Source: Girardinichthys multiradiatus | Taxonomy: Eukaryota > Chordata > Actinopteri > Cyprinodontiformes > Goodeidae | Length of the DNA stretch: 64,000 nt | NCBI RefSeq assembly: GCF_021462225.1 | Contig: NC_061804.1 | Coordinates: 13,708,740 to 13,772,739 of the forward strand | Direction: 5' to 3' | Shown: one piece after another, positions 10,828 to 23,114 of the stretch | How the letters are laid out: every line of letters starts with the position of its first letter | How positions within the stretch are numbered: the first letter of the stretch is position 1 | Made by a program: the position numbers and the translations under genes | The notes under the pieces: model-generated | What the model was told of the DNA's origin: nothing | What the model saw: the letters and a program-made list of their open reading frames with translations, nothing else | Database searches by the model: none

Positions 10828-12870
10828 CCGAATACAAGGACGGGATCAGAAAAACACATAAAAGCAGGAAATACCACAGGGGAGGGGGAAAAAATAACGG
10901 GAAAACACTTTTGTGCCAACAATAAATAAAGGTGTTGTCTCCAAAAGTTTAAAACATAATCTAAAATCCTAAGGGACTCCTCAACGTTAAATCCTTTGGA
11001 GAAAAAAAATCATCCAGTAGCAGATCAACCCAGAAAGTTCAACACGGAGTTCAGCAGCTCAACAAGTTGCATAGAGACGAACTAACTCACATACCATCTT
11101 GCTCACTCTGTTGCCTTCTGACACGCGCAGAGAGCATAGTCAGCCCCCAGTTTCCTCCAGGAAGCTGTAAATACACAAATCCTTGGCAGGCAAAAAAAAA
11201 AAAAAACAGCACAGTACACAGATTCCGGCCATACAATTCAGTCCCGGCAGGCTTTTTGCTGGTCAGTTTGTTGAAGGAGGAATTTATTTTCATTCTCCAT
11301 TGCGTAATAGTAATGCAATAGCCTTATTATGTCAGTTAAAACCACATTGTTTATCAGAAAAGCATGTAATAGACCTTATTAACCACTACTGCTTTGATTT
11401 TTTTAAACATTGGGGCTTTGGTTTTCAGTTTTTTTAACAGACATTATTTCTTTACTTCTTCCTTTCCTACATTCTGTTTTGTTTATTGTTATATTTTATT
11501 GTTTGTTGATGTTTTAAAATAGCTTGAACATTTAATTTTGCACTATACAGAAAGGAAATTAATTCTTCTATGAATGCCAAGTGGTTGTTTTACTTTTCTA
11601 CAGAAAGTACCCCTGTCCCACTGCTTCTGTCTGTATATCCCAAAGAAAGTATCCCTTGCTCAGTGCTTGTGTTTAACAGTCTCTCCAGCCATTGGTGGCA
11701 TTAACTGTGTTCCATCTGTTTTTTTCTCTTTTTTATAGAAAGAACTCCTGTCTTAGAGCTTCTGAATTCAGCAGTGTCATTTTACTTTATAGAGCTACTG
11801 ATGAAGGTATTGCCAAATTGTTCCTTTCCACTGTCGCCTCATGCTTGCAAAGGATAAGGAATTTATCCAAGTGAAAATATAAGCAACCAGCCGGACTTCC
11901 GTAGGTAACATTTCATTAACTGGCCTTTATTATTGATTGAAATATTCTGACAACACCACATAAGTATATTTAACTGATTTGGACTGATCTGAATTGTATT
12001 TGGACCGAACAAGATTCTGTATAATTAGGTGTTTATAGGACCAATTTGTTTTATAAAGTGTTTTTTATTTTTTAAATTGAAACTAAGTAAAATAAAAATG
12101 ATGTGAACTGAATCATGCCGCATCAAAGCTATTGCTGTTTTAAATCATATCACTTGTCCTTCTGCTGCCTACATAACAGTGCAGTTGATATTGTAGTTGT
12201 GGTATGCCAGCAATGTCAAACATAACCTTCAGCTCATGACTTTAGTAATCAGGAAGAGAGTGCATGTATTTTTCTAAACCTTCAAATACCACAAAAGGTT
12301 TCTAATGTGATTTGTTTGTCATTCTATGACTTGAACAAGGGATCACAAAGCCTTCCTTTAAGAAAGGTGCACTTCTTTTCTTTCAGGGGGGACAACAGAA
12401 CAAAAAAAAAAGGATCCATGTGTGGGAAAGTTTTTTAAATGTTTGAGCTTTTTTTTTTTATCTGTACCTCCCTTCTATTGTTTTTTTCTCTGGTAGTTTG
12501 CTTTTGGGTGTCTGAAAATGATTAATTACCATTACTGATGAATGGTATATAAAATATTTTTGCCTGAAAGAAGGTATTACATGTATGGAACATCTAATGA
12601 GAAGCCTAAATATGACAAGGTCTCTGATTTGCCTCCTTAAGGTCAAACTGTGGTGAGGAGATGTAAAATGAGAAAGATTTTGTCACACTGAATGAACACC
12701 ACAAGCAGTGCCTTTGTTAGAAAACCATGGTGTAGTCTCTCCTCGGGTTTGTCATGTGCACTGACAGACTTCTTGTACAAAAAAAACTCATGACGGGCCA
12801 CAATGGCCAATAAGGAGGACTACTATGTTAAAGCTTAGGCACAAATTTTTCTTCTTTTTTTTTATATAAA
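10828..12870. other. Intron, no other exon seen
   Basis: Upstream flank of the candidate alternative first exon, where its promoter would lie if it is real. It contains A and T homopolymer runs (about 11191-11205 and 12440-12460). The 11067-11437 open frames are low-quality chance frames. Confidence 0.4.
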
Positions 12871-13260
12871 ACAAATAAATTCAGGGCTGCACGGTGGCGC
12901 AGTTGGTAGCACTGTTGCCTTGCAGCAAGAAGGTCCTGGATTCGATTCCCGGCCAGGGGTCTTTCTGCATGGAGTTTGCATGTTCTCCCTGTGCATGCGT
13001 GGGTTCTCACCGGGTACTCCGGCTTCCTCCCACAGTCCAAAGACATGCCTGTTAGGTTAATTGGTCTCTAAATTGCCCTTAGGTGTATGAATGAATGAGT
13101 GTGTGTGGTTGTTTGTGTGTTGCCCTGCGATGGACTGGCGACCTGTCCAGGGTGTACCCTGCCTCTCGCCCATAGACTGCTGGAGATAGGCACCAGCTCC
13201 CCTGCGACCCACTATGGAATAAGCGGTAGAAAATGACTGACTGACTGACAAATAAATTCA
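12871..13260 (+). mobile_element. tRNA-derived SINE with 13-bp target duplication
   Basis: The insertion 12884-13247 is flanked by perfect 13-bp direct repeats, ACAAATAAATTCA, at 12871-12883 and 13248-13260. The 5' head has RNA polymerase III promoter boxes: an A box in GGTGGCGCAGTTGGTAGC (near 12893-12910) and a B box in GGATTCGATTCCC (near 12936-12948). The body includes the widespread fish blocks GGAGTTTGCATGTTCTCCC and CACAGTCCAAAGACATG. The 3' tail is a short TGAC tandem repeat. The combination of pol III head, simple tail and target duplication identifies a SINE mobilised by a LINE. The intact duplication shows a fairly young insertion. Confidence 0.85.
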
Positions 13261-16200
13261 CTATAACAAATGTGATTTTTTAAAAGCCTTTAAAGGCAAG
13301 CCTGAGTTAAATTTAAGTTAAGAGTGATCAAAAGAGCTTTAAAATGAAAAAGCCTAATTTTGTAATTGCTACAAACTCACATAACAAAAATGACCCTGTT
13401 TATTAGACGCTGCACTTTGGCTACTTCAGGACTGGATAAAGAATAGATAGATAACAGTTAACAGTAAATGGGGCTAGTACTAAGATCAGTGTATCCTGTC
13501 AACTAAAAAGAGTAATCTGTAATAACGAGCCTCATGAGACACAGCCTGAGGGTGGCAGGCAGCTAATTCTGGAGGAGGAAAGGTTAAAAATGTGCCACAA
13601 TTTCATGTTTACACAGTGAATTTTCTTCTCGTCTCAAACACTGCCTGCCTGCCTGTCTGACTGAGGGAGAAACCCATGATCATAAGCTCGAAAATGACCA
13701 CACTTCCTGCTTCCTCTCCTCACTCACATCAAATGTATGTGATGAACTTCACGTAGACTCATCTGTTGGTTTTACATCCCTGCTCTATCGGACGGGCTTC
13801 CAGTCAGCATGGATGACTGAGAATTCGTTTTCTCTTTATTTGTACGTTCGTAGTTCCCGTCTTCCATTCATTTCCACTAAATTCCCAACTAACAAACACA
13901 GAGGGACAACTGCAAGTCTGTGAATGTCACTCCTGTCTATCCTGTGACCAGAGTCATGACAGGAGCCACAGATCACATTCCCTCCACTATTCCCAATTAG
14001 CTGATTGGCTGCAGTGTGGTGAGACTGTGCTGCAGTCCCACACACCCCCCACACCACCCCATGCTCTTGTGCATGCATTTAGAAAGATGAGCACTCATGC
14101 ATGCATATTTGTACATGCCTGTTTTTTTATGTGAATTCCACTTGCTTTTTTTCTCAAGAAACCAAAATGATAATATGCATTCCCTGCTGATGTTTTAATT
14201 TTTCTGCAAGTCCTAACTCAGATAATTATCTTAACCATCTGAGCAGTGGTTCATTTTCATTATGTCTGGAACACAACATGCCATAATTCACCGTCATTCA
14301 AAGCAGAGTAATTCTGAGTTTTCGACCAGAATTGCTTGTGCTTGAAATCTGCATGATTCTATTACTGTACTGTCAAACAAAAACGCTTTCCAAGGAGAGA
14401 CTCATCTGACAGAAAACGTTAAACTTCTACTCACTGGGTTTTACTTGAACAGATGGATTTCTTGTGTTTTTGTTGAAATGTTTCCCACAGATACATGACA
14501 GATATCTGATTGTTCCGAGCCTCCAGAAGGACAAAACAGATTTGACTAAAGTACTCACAGATAATCACCTTCACAACATTTAAAAATCGAAGAATACCAC
14601 CACAGCCAGGAGAGCTGAAATTGGAGCTGCTTGAATCCCGTTTTACAAAACATCTGAAAAGTTCTGAAAGGTGTAAATGTAGTCACAGCCTGAGTTAGTA
14701 GCATAACGTTGGAATTCACGTCTGAAAACAGACATTTTGTTCATTTAAATGCAGTGCTCAAATTTTGGTTTACTAAAATCAGGCACGGCCTGTCTGATTG
14801 ATAATGATGTAGGTATATGTAGTCCGTCTATTCCCATGTTTGCAGGGATCTAAATGTTGTGAGCTCATTTAGAGATGAGAAGCTGTTGGCGTGGCGGTAT
14901 GCGTTGAGAGACAAACAGAGACTGGTTTGTTGTGTCCGACAGCTGACATGGTAACGCTAAAAGTGACTAAAGCATGCAGAAACATTCTACATTTACACGG
15001 AAAGCTTTTAAATACAACAAGCAGGAAAATTAACATCAGTGAAGAATGAAGAACTGAGTCACCCAGCCATGATAAAGTGACATCAGCAGCTTACTAATGA
15101 TGAAACAGAAAATTCCAGCCAAAGATATGAACCTTTTTCAGTTTCAGTGTGTTTTTTTTTTATTGTTTATTAATATCTAAAGTAAAAACTGACTATCTAG
15201 CCAATAATACTGTGGCTTCATGTGTTTTAATGCAATGGTTGTTTTTTTTTCACAAATTAACTCTATTGGTCTAGAAAAATATATATATGTTGAGTTTAAC
15301 TTCAGTTTCTGAAAAGGTAAAGATTGATGAAAAAGTATATTTTATTTTTACTGCTTTAGCAAAATGAATGCTTCTTTTAAAAAAATTATGATAATCCAAA
15401 ACCGGAAAAAACCCTAAACAGTTTATTTTATATTTCAATAAAAACAGAGAAACTAAAAACAGAAGAGCTTTCTATATTTAAACGTTCTATTCTCTTATAA
15501 AATTAAAAAGTACACAAGGATGTGATTTCTGTTTTATTATAGTTATTTAGATCCTTTTTGTACCCTCCTGTAGTGGTCCCTGAAAACATCACTGATCACA
15601 AAAAGATGAACAAGATGAGGATATGCACAGATATCAACATCTGGTACTGCTGCACCAAACATAATGCACACAATCTGGATGATACAAATACTGGCTCATT
15701 TATTACAGTCAGAGGCTACTTTAAACCAAACTAATTCCATTCCCAAATAATATATATTTGGTAAACTCACTTTGTTTTGCACTGACTACAAAAACTCTAC
15801 TCCTAAAGCCTCACACAAACCAGTGACACAGTCAACAGCAGAGCTGCTGTTTTTACAGCAGCCTCTAAATACACCCAGAGGAGTAGTTTCAGATGAAATA
15901 TCTTGCTGAAAGAGCACCTCACTCCTATAAAACCCTTTCAATAATGAAACATTTGAAGGAAAGTCGGGTTCCTGAGCTTTGTGGATCAAGGTGAACTGTG
16001 TAGCCTTCAAAGTTGCTGATGGTTTAAATAAACTTCAAGGTTTCATTGACAATAGAACAACGTATTCCCACTAATCAGCCAATGTGATTTCTTGTCATTA
16101 GATAGCAGTACTCCAGTTGGTTTAAAAAAGCCAAGGAGATAAAGAGTAATGGGTTGAATCATTGAAAGATCAAGTGAAGGTAACAAACCCTGCCTTCAAC

Positions 16201-17660
16201 TTTACTTTTTCTCTCAAAAGGTCTTTAGATGTGTCACAGAGTACAAAAGGGGACTTTTCTGTGAGGGTTTCTGTTTTTTAGGGATCTCCTCGTTTCTTGT
16301 ACAGGTGAAAAAATATCTGTTTGACCATATTTTAACAGAAGAGTGTACACTTTTATGTCCACCGTATATTATGTGACACAGAGGGGCCACTGTTCTTAGC
16401 CACTCTTCGAAAAGAGAAAAAAAAAACCAGAATAAATCATTAAAGCAACTTGATTTCTGTTTATCTTCAAAAGTCAGGAAATGGCAACAAGAAAGTAGCT
16501 ACTCAGCTATAGTTGTCGTTATCTACAGTCAAAGCAACAAATACTGCTTTTCTTTTCAGTGAGAAACTACAGTACTACAAATACAAATACACATCTTTCC
16601 CAAAGCTTCTAATAATTGTGGTGCTAAATCAAGCCCTTTAGCAAATTCTAAAGAACCCATATTTTACTGCTAGTGTTTAAACACATGGACTAAATATAAG
16701 GTAAACAAACCAAATAGCTCAAGCAAAAGGTAACCATACATTTTCTACCTGCCCACACTGTAACTTCCTGGAGTCTGCACTGTTTCTGTAAGGTACAACG
16801 AAAGGTTTTCACACAGTGGTGTTTTAGGATATTTCCAAAACTCCAAAGCTATTTCTCCGGATCTTACATTCAAATGACATTTAAAGCACATAAGCTAAAA
16901 GTGTCCAAGCCTGTGTGAGGTATTCAAAGTCCAATTTTTTTTTTTTTTCAGTTTCAGTGAAAGAGCACTTTCCTGTAAACAAGGCCAATTTTCCCAGTAG
17001 ACCCAGGCTCTGTTCTACAAAATAAAGCAGCAGGGGGAAAAAAGGGACATTTGTTTGCATAAAAATCTTGCAAATGATTGCTTCAGATTTAAGTAAACAG
17101 AACGACAGTCCACCCCATAATATTTTTATTTCATCATATTTTCCCTTGTTGCAGTAATGACTTAATCCAGAGACATAACATAAATGATGATTTTCTAAAG
17201 ATACAAAAAGCCTCCCTTTACTTTCAAACATCACAGAGTTATTGTCCTCAGTGTTGAAAGGACAATGTCAAAAGGGTTTTTAATGTTCTTATGGAAACTG
17301 CAGAAAAGCTGTTTTTTGAGAGAATGAAAAGAGACAGAAATTAAAAATGTTAAAGAGATGAAAACAGGGTTGCTATACATTCTGCATAGAAAAATTATAT
17401 ACTCCCGTGTACTCAACTTCCTAAAGTTCTCTGTGTCATTTATTTAAAGCTGCAAAAATATTAAAGTTCGAAATGAACTTCTGGTAAATATTTCTTTAAA
17501 TATGGAATCTGGAAAAAAACTGAGGTGATGGACAGCCTGAATGGACAGCTGGACAGATGAACACAGGGACGGAAAGAAAGGAGAGATGAAGAAAAGCTAC
17601 AAAGAAGGATAAAAAAAAGAAGGAAGAACACCAGGAAAGAAAAAAAACGATGGAAGAAAA
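13261..17660. other. Long intronic stretch, no gene seen
   Basis: It contains AT-rich DNA, poly-T runs (about 15152-15164 and 16936-16950) and no exon with splice borders and family resemblance. The small open frames (13836-14078, 15786-16010, 16881-17416) have no recognisable domain. No clear transposon border was found. Confidence 0.4.
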
Positions 17661-18060
17661 TAAACAAGGAAGGACACAACAATGGATGGAAGAGTAGTCG
17701 TCTTGCAATCAGAAGGTTGTGGGTTTGATTCCAGCTTCCTCCTGCCATATGTTGATGTGCCCCTGGGCAAGGCACTTAACCTCAAATGGCCTAACGATCT
17801 GCATATTGGTGTATGAATGTGTGAGCGTTTGGTGAGTGCGATTGGGTGAATGTGGCGCTTTGAGTGGTCTGCATGACTGGAAAAGTGCTATATAAGATAT
17901 AAGTTCATTTACCATTTCTAAAAGAAGGAATAACATAAGAGACGGAGGAAGGAAAGAAAGTGGGGAGGAAAAAAGGACATGAGAAAAAGTGGATAATGAA
18001 GGAAGAAAAGGCAAAGGAAAAAAAGACAAAGAAGGAAGAAGGCACCTCGTTCGCACTCCT
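17520..18060 (+). repeat. Purine-rich (GGAA/GAAA) tracts flanking a SINE
   Basis: Two strand-asymmetric purine tracts (about 17560-17690 and 17925-18045) of irregular GGAAG/GAAAG repeats lie on each side of the tRNA-derived SINE at 17672-17918. They are simple-sequence DNA; on the gene's sense (minus) strand they are pyrimidine-rich. The serine/phenylalanine-rich open frames on the minus strand are by-products of this composition. Confidence 0.6.
17672..17918 (+). mobile_element. tRNA-derived SINE
   Basis: The head resembles a tRNA: an A-box-like segment in GGAAGAGTAGTCGTC (near 17688) and a B box GGTTTGATTCC (near 17722), followed by the conserved blocks GCCCCTGGGCAAGGCACTTA and GAATGTGTGAGCG. 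The 3' part has CGCTTTGAGTGGTC and AAAAGTGCTATATAA and ends near TTCATTTACCATTT. This is a common fish SINE layout. No clear target duplication could be resolved because the flanks are purine repeats. Confidence 0.75.
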
Positions 18061-19074
18061 AGTGTCATGGGGGTCACCACTTCACTGTTCACACCTGGGC
18101 TAATTCAAGACCATATTATTATGCCTTTATTATTACATGGTTGGATCATTTGGGAAGCACGAGAACTTTGGTTGAGTTTAAGAGTTACATTAAATTCCTG
18201 TTTGGTGTTGAGTGAATGGCGATATATAAAGATTTGTAAAAATCTATTAAGGAATGCTAATCAAGGTTGTGAAAAATCAATCTGCTTGATGGGATCTTTT
18301 TGATATTCATCCTAAATAACAAAACAGTGAGAAAGACAGTACACTGAATAGCACTGGAGTTTAACGGCGTCTTGATGAACTGTGTCAATGCAGGACTTTC
18401 ATGGAGGTTGTGTTGTTGCCTTTTTAAAGTTATTGAAAGACAGCTCACCTGACACCCTGATATTGTATTTGAAAACCAGGCAATTTTATTTCTGAATTTG
18501 TGGATTTTTGGAGATTAAATAAGTAGATTTCCATATTGAAAGTACTTTCATTGCACTTTGCATTTAACTATTAAAACTAAAGCATGACAAAAGACCAGAT
18601 ACACACAGAACAACAAAGTATATGAACTTCCTGCTAAATGTCAAAGAGATGGCGAGAACCATGTGCTTAAACAGCTGCCAGACAGTGTGTGACGCTGCTC
18701 ATAAGCCTTGATTATAACACGTAAATGAATGGCGGGTGAAGGTTCTCATTTAAAAGAAAAAATCTCGGTCTTACAGAATGAACATGGAAGATTTTTAGCT
18801 AAACACTTTGAACTTTGGGTCAGAGAGACATTTTTGTAGGTTTTATTGTAAATGCCTAAATTGAACTATGGGCCTGGTTTGATTTTTACAATTCTTCAAG
18901 GGGACGGTGTGGATCTTACTTTCTACACCTACAGAACTTTTACTGACAAATATGGTCAGGTTGTACTAATCCTGTAAAATAAAACAGACTAAAATCAAGA
19001 TGAGAAAGCATAAAAAAAAAAAAAAAAAAAAACAATATAATGCACTACAGAAGCAATGTTTGTATGAATTAATA
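18061..19074. other. Intronic stretch, no gene seen
   Basis: AT-rich DNA ending in an A run (about 19013-19032) just before the family 2 transposon. Nothing else was recognised. Confidence 0.4.
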
Positions 19075-19213
19075 TACAGTACAGACCAAACGTTTGGACA
19101 CACCTCATTCAAAGAGTTGTCTTTATTTTCGTGACTATGAATATTGTAGCTTCACACTGAAGGCATCAAAACTATGAATTAACACATGTGGAATTATATA
19201 CTGAACAAAAAAG

Positions 19214-20478
19214 AATGGTTCAAGAACCCCTCATGAAGAACACAATATTGAGGCACGTGACGTCGCCCGGTACGGCGGAGCCGGGGTCCCACCCTGGAGC
19301 CAGGCCTGGGGTCGGGACTCGTCGGAGAGCGCCTGGTGGCCGGGTTGCTCCTCGTGGGACCCGGCCGGGCCAAGCCCGAACGAGAGACGCGAGGCCATCC
19401 TCCAGTGGGCCCACCACCTGCAGGGGGAACCGTGAGGGACCGGTGCAAAGAGGATTGGGTGGCGGACGAAGGTGGAGACCTCAACGGCCCGATCCCCGGA
19501 TGCTTAGGCTGGCTCTAGGGACGTGGAATGTCACCTCGCTGGGGGGGAAGGAGTCTGAGCTTGTGCGGGAGGTCGAGAGATATCGACTAGAAATAGTCGG
19601 GCTCGCCTCCACGCACAGCGTGGGCTCTGGAACCCATCTCCTTGAGAGGGGTTGGACTCTCTTCTACTCTGGAGTGGCCCACGGGGAGAGGCGGCGGGCT
19701 GGTGTGGGTTTGCTTGTTGCCCCCCAGCTCAGCCGTCTCGTGTTGGGGTTTACCCCAGTGGATGAGAGGGTTGTATCCCTGCGCCTTCGGGTTGGGGAGA
19801 GGTCTCTGACTATCATTTCAGCCTACGGGCCGAGTGGTAGTGCAGAGTACCCTGCCTTCTTGGCGTCCCTGTCGGGGGTGCTGGATAGTGCCCCTCCCGG
19901 GGACTCCATTATTCTGCTGGGGGACTTCAACGCCCACGTGGGGAACGACAGTGACACCTGGAGAGGCGTGATCGGGAGGAATGGCCTCCCCGATCTGAAT
20001 CCGAGTGGTGTTTTGTTATTGGACTTCTGTGCTAGTCATGGATTGTCCATAACGAACACCATGTTCAAACATAAGGGTGTCCATCAGTGCACTTGGCACC
20101 AGGACACCCTAGGCAGGAGGTCGATGATCGACTTTGTTGTCGTATCATCAGACCTTCGGCCGCATGTTTTGGACACTCGGGTGAAGAGAGGGGCTGAGCT
20201 GTCCACTGATCATCACCTGGTGGTGAGTTGGATCCGCTGGAGGAGGAGAAAGCCGGACAGACTTGGCAGGCCCAAGCGCATAGTGAGGGTCTGCTGGGAA
20301 CGCCTGGCGGAGCCCTCGGCCAGGGATGTATTCAACTCCCACCTCCGGGAGAGCTTCGACCAGATCCCGGGGGATGTTGGAGACATAGAGTCAGAGTGGA
20401 CCATGTTCTCTGCATCTATTGTCGATGCTGCTGCCCATAGCTGCGGCCGTAAGGTCTGCGGTGCCTGTCGTGGCGGTG
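19214..20478 (+). mobile_element. LINE 5' part with endonuclease domain, 3'-truncated
   Basis: An insert inside the left arm of the family 2 element. From the ATG near 19500 the frame encodes an apurinic-type endonuclease: [13 protein letters not shown] (Asn motif), [10 protein letters not shown] (Asp/Asn motif), [10 protein letters not shown] and [10 protein letters not shown] (catalytic His). The frame ends by running into transposon sequence at 20481. No reverse transcriptase, 3' UTR or tail is present, so unlike ordinary LINE copies this one lacks its 3' end. The usual Mg-binding Glu after the first motif appears as Ser (IVGLASTHS). No clear target duplication is seen at the borders. The GC content is much higher than in surrounding DNA. 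The reading frame upstream of 19500 is partly transposon sequence and is probably not a real start. Confidence 0.9.
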
Positions 20479-20511
20479 TGTGAAACAACTGAAAATATGT
20501 CTTATATTCTA

Positions 20512-21773
20512 CAGGGGTTGGACAATGAAACTGAAACACCTGGTTTTAGACCCCAATAATTTATTAGTATGGTGTAGGGCCTCCTTTTGCGGCCAATACA
20601 GCGTCAATTCGTCTTGGGAATGACATATACAAGTCCTGCACAGTGGTCAGAGGGATTTTAAGCCATTCTTCTTGCAGGATAGTGGTCAGGTCACTACGTG
20701 ATACTGGTGGAGGAAAACGTTTCCTGACTCGCTCCTCCAAAACACCCCAAAGTGGCTCAATAATATTTAGATCTGGTGACTGTGCAGGCCATGGGAGATG
20801 TTCAACTTCACTTTCATGTTCATCAAACCAATCTTTCACCAGTCTTGCTGTGTGTATTGGTGCATTGTCATCCTGATACACGGCACCGCCTTCAGGATAC
20901 AATGTTTGAACCATTGGATGCACATGGTCCTCAAGAATGGTTCGGTAGTCCTTGGCAGTGATGCGCCCATCTAGCACAAGTATTGGGGCCAAGGGAATGC
21001 CATGATATGGCAGCCCAAACCATCACTGATCCACCCCCATGCTTCACTCTGGGCATGCAACAGTCTGGGTGGTACGCTTCTGTGGGGCTTCTCCACACCG
21101 TAACTCTCCCAGATGTGGGGAAAACAGTAAAGGTCAGAGAACAATACATGTTTCACATTCTCCACAGCCCAAGATTTGCGCTCCTCGCACCATTGAAACC
21201 AACGTTTGGTATTGGCATGAGTGACCAAAGGTTTGGCTATAGCAGCCCGGCCGTGTATATTGACCCTGTGCCGCTCCCGACGGACAGTTCTGGTGGAAAC
21301 AGGAGAGTTGAGGTGTACATTTAATTCTGCCGTGATTTGGGCAGCCGTGGTTTTATGTTTTTTGGATACGAACCGGGTTAGTACCCGAACATCCCTTTCA
21401 GACAGCTTCCTCTTGCGTCCACAGTTAATCCTGTTGGATGTGGTTCGTCCTTCTTGGTGGTATGCTGACATTAACCTGGATACCGTGGCTCTTGATACAT
21501 CACAAAGACTTGCTGTCTTGGTCACAGATGTGCCAGCAAGACGTGCACCAACAATTTGTCCTCTTTTGAACTCTGGTATGTCACCCATAATGTTGTGTGC
21601 ATTTCAATATTTTGAGCAAAACTGTGCTCTTACCCTGCTAATTGAACCTTCACACTCTGCTCTTATTGGTGCAATGTGCAATCAATGAAGACTGGCTACC
21701 AGGCTGGTCCAATTTAGCCATGAAACCTCCCACACTAAATGACAGGTGTTTCAGTTTCATTGTCCAACCCCTG
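20512..21773 (-). mobile_element. Tc1/mariner element, family 1, nested copy
   Basis: A complete 1,262-bp element with TA duplications at 20510-20511 and 21774-21775. It is inserted into the left arm of the family 2 element at a TA that is unoccupied in the copy at 57217. The ends are the same CAGGGGTTGGACAATG repeats as in 2924-4191, in opposite orientation. Confidence 0.95.
20564..21588 (-). pseudogene. Family 1 transposase with two frameshifts
   Basis: Reading the minus strand from MGDIPEFKRGQIVGARLAG at 21588, the frame is intact through the DNA-binding domain to VLFSD. There an 8-bp deletion relative to the copy at 3108 (near 21136) removes Glu-Ser-Thr residues after the first catalytic Asp and shifts the frame. 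A one-base insertion near 20989 shifts it again. The last segment, 20992-20564, is open and carries the second Asp (QDDNAPIH) and Glu (PDLNIIEPLW). This copy keeps Arg (CGA) where the other copy has a stop, so the two copies are inactivated by independent events. Confidence 0.93.
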
Positions 21774-22017
21774 TAGGTTCTTCAAAGTAGCCACCTTTTG
21801 CTTTGATTACTACTCCGCACACTCTAGGCATTCTGTTGATGAGCTTCAAGAAGTAGTAACCTGAAATGGTTTTCACTTCACAGGTGTGCCCTGTCAGGTT
21901 TAATAAGTGGGATTTCAAGCCTTATAAATGGGGTTGGGACCATCAGTTGTGTTGTGCAGGAGGTGGATACAGTACACAGCTGATAGTCCTACTGAATACA
22001 CTGTTAGAATTTGTATT

Positions 22018-23072
22018 ATGGCAAGAAAAAAGCAGCTAAGTAAACAAAAAACTAAGTGGCCGTCATTACTTTAAGAAATGAAGGTCAGTCAGTCCGAACA
22101 ATTGGGAAAACTTTGAAAGTGTCCCTAAGTGCAGTCGCAAAAACCATCAAGCGCTACAAAGAAATAGGCTCACATGAGGACCGCCCCAGGAAAGGAAGAC
22201 CAAGAGTCACCTCTGCTGCGTACGATAAGTTCATCCGAGTCACCAGCCTCAGAAATCGCAGGTTAACAGCAGCTCAGATTAGAGAACAGGTCAATGCCAC
22301 ACAGAGTTCTAGCAGCAGACACATCTCTAGAACAACTGTAAAGAGGAGACTGTGTGAATCAGGCCTTCATGGTAAAATAGCTGCTAGGAAACCATTGCTG
22401 AGGACAGGCAACAAGCAGAAGAGACTTGTTTGGGCTAAAGAACACAAGGAATGGACTTTAGACCAGTGGAAATCTGTGCTTTGGTCTGATGAGTCCAAGT
22501 TTGAGATCTTTGGTTCCAACCACCGTGTCTTTGTGCAATGCAGAAGAGGTGAACGGATGGACTCTACATGCCTGGTTCCCATTGTGAAGCATGGAGGAGG
22601 AGGTGTGATGGTGTGGGGCTGCTTTGCTGGTGACACTGTTGGGGATTTATTCAAAATTGAAGGCATACTGAACCAGCATGGCTACCACAGCATCTTGCAG
22701 CGGCATGCTATTCCATCCGGTTTGCGTTTAGTTGGACCATCATTTATTTTTCAACGGGACAATGACCCCAAACACACCTCCAGGCTGTGTAAGGGCTATT
22801 TGACCAAGAAGGAGAGTGATGGGGTGCTGCGCCAGATGACCTGGCCTCCACAGTCACCGGACCTGAACCCAATTGAGATGGTTTGGGGTGAGCTGGACCG
22901 CAGAGTGAAGGCAAAAGAGCCAACAAGTGCTAAGCAACTCTGGGAACTCCTTCAAGACTGTTGGAAAACCATTTCAGGTGACTACCTCTTGAAGCTCATC
23001 AACAGAATGCCAAGAGTGTGCGGAGCAGTAATCAAAGCAAATGGTGGCTACTTTGAAGAACCTCGAATATAA
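22018..23072 (+). pseudogene. Family 2 transposase, 5' frameshift
   Basis: The ATG at 22018 starts MARKKQLSK, then a two-base insertion near 22049-22055 relative to the copy at 58430 ends the frame after a few codons. From 22056 the frame is open for 338 codons to the stop at 23070. The N-terminal helix-turn-helix (VRTIGKTLKVSLSAVAKTIK) is followed by the basic RPRKGRPR motif. The catalytic residues are Asp in LWSDESKF, Asp in QRDNDPKHTS and Glu in PDLNPIEMVW, with 38 residues between the last two. This spacing matches what I recall of the Intruder (DD38E) group. The last 36 or so codons lie inside the right terminal repeat. Confidence 0.92.
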
Positions 23073-23114
23073 GACATATTTTCAGTTGTTTCACACTTTT
23101 TTGTTCAGTATATA

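Noticed and set aside
12893..12955. A functional tRNA gene
   Set aside because: The pol III boxes are those of a SINE head; the body, simple tail and target duplication show a retroposon.
17461..18092. Phe/Ser/Leu-rich minus-strand frames that look like membrane proteins
   Set aside because: They arise from the purine-rich simple repeats flanking a SINE; the Ser-Phe-Leu pattern is the translation of CTT/TTC repeats.
19188..19500. Start of the 431-codon frame at 19188 as a real LINE protein start
   Set aside because: The first codons lie in the left terminal repeat of the family 2 transposon, so the open frame is a fusion across the insertion joint. The endonuclease itself begins near 19500.
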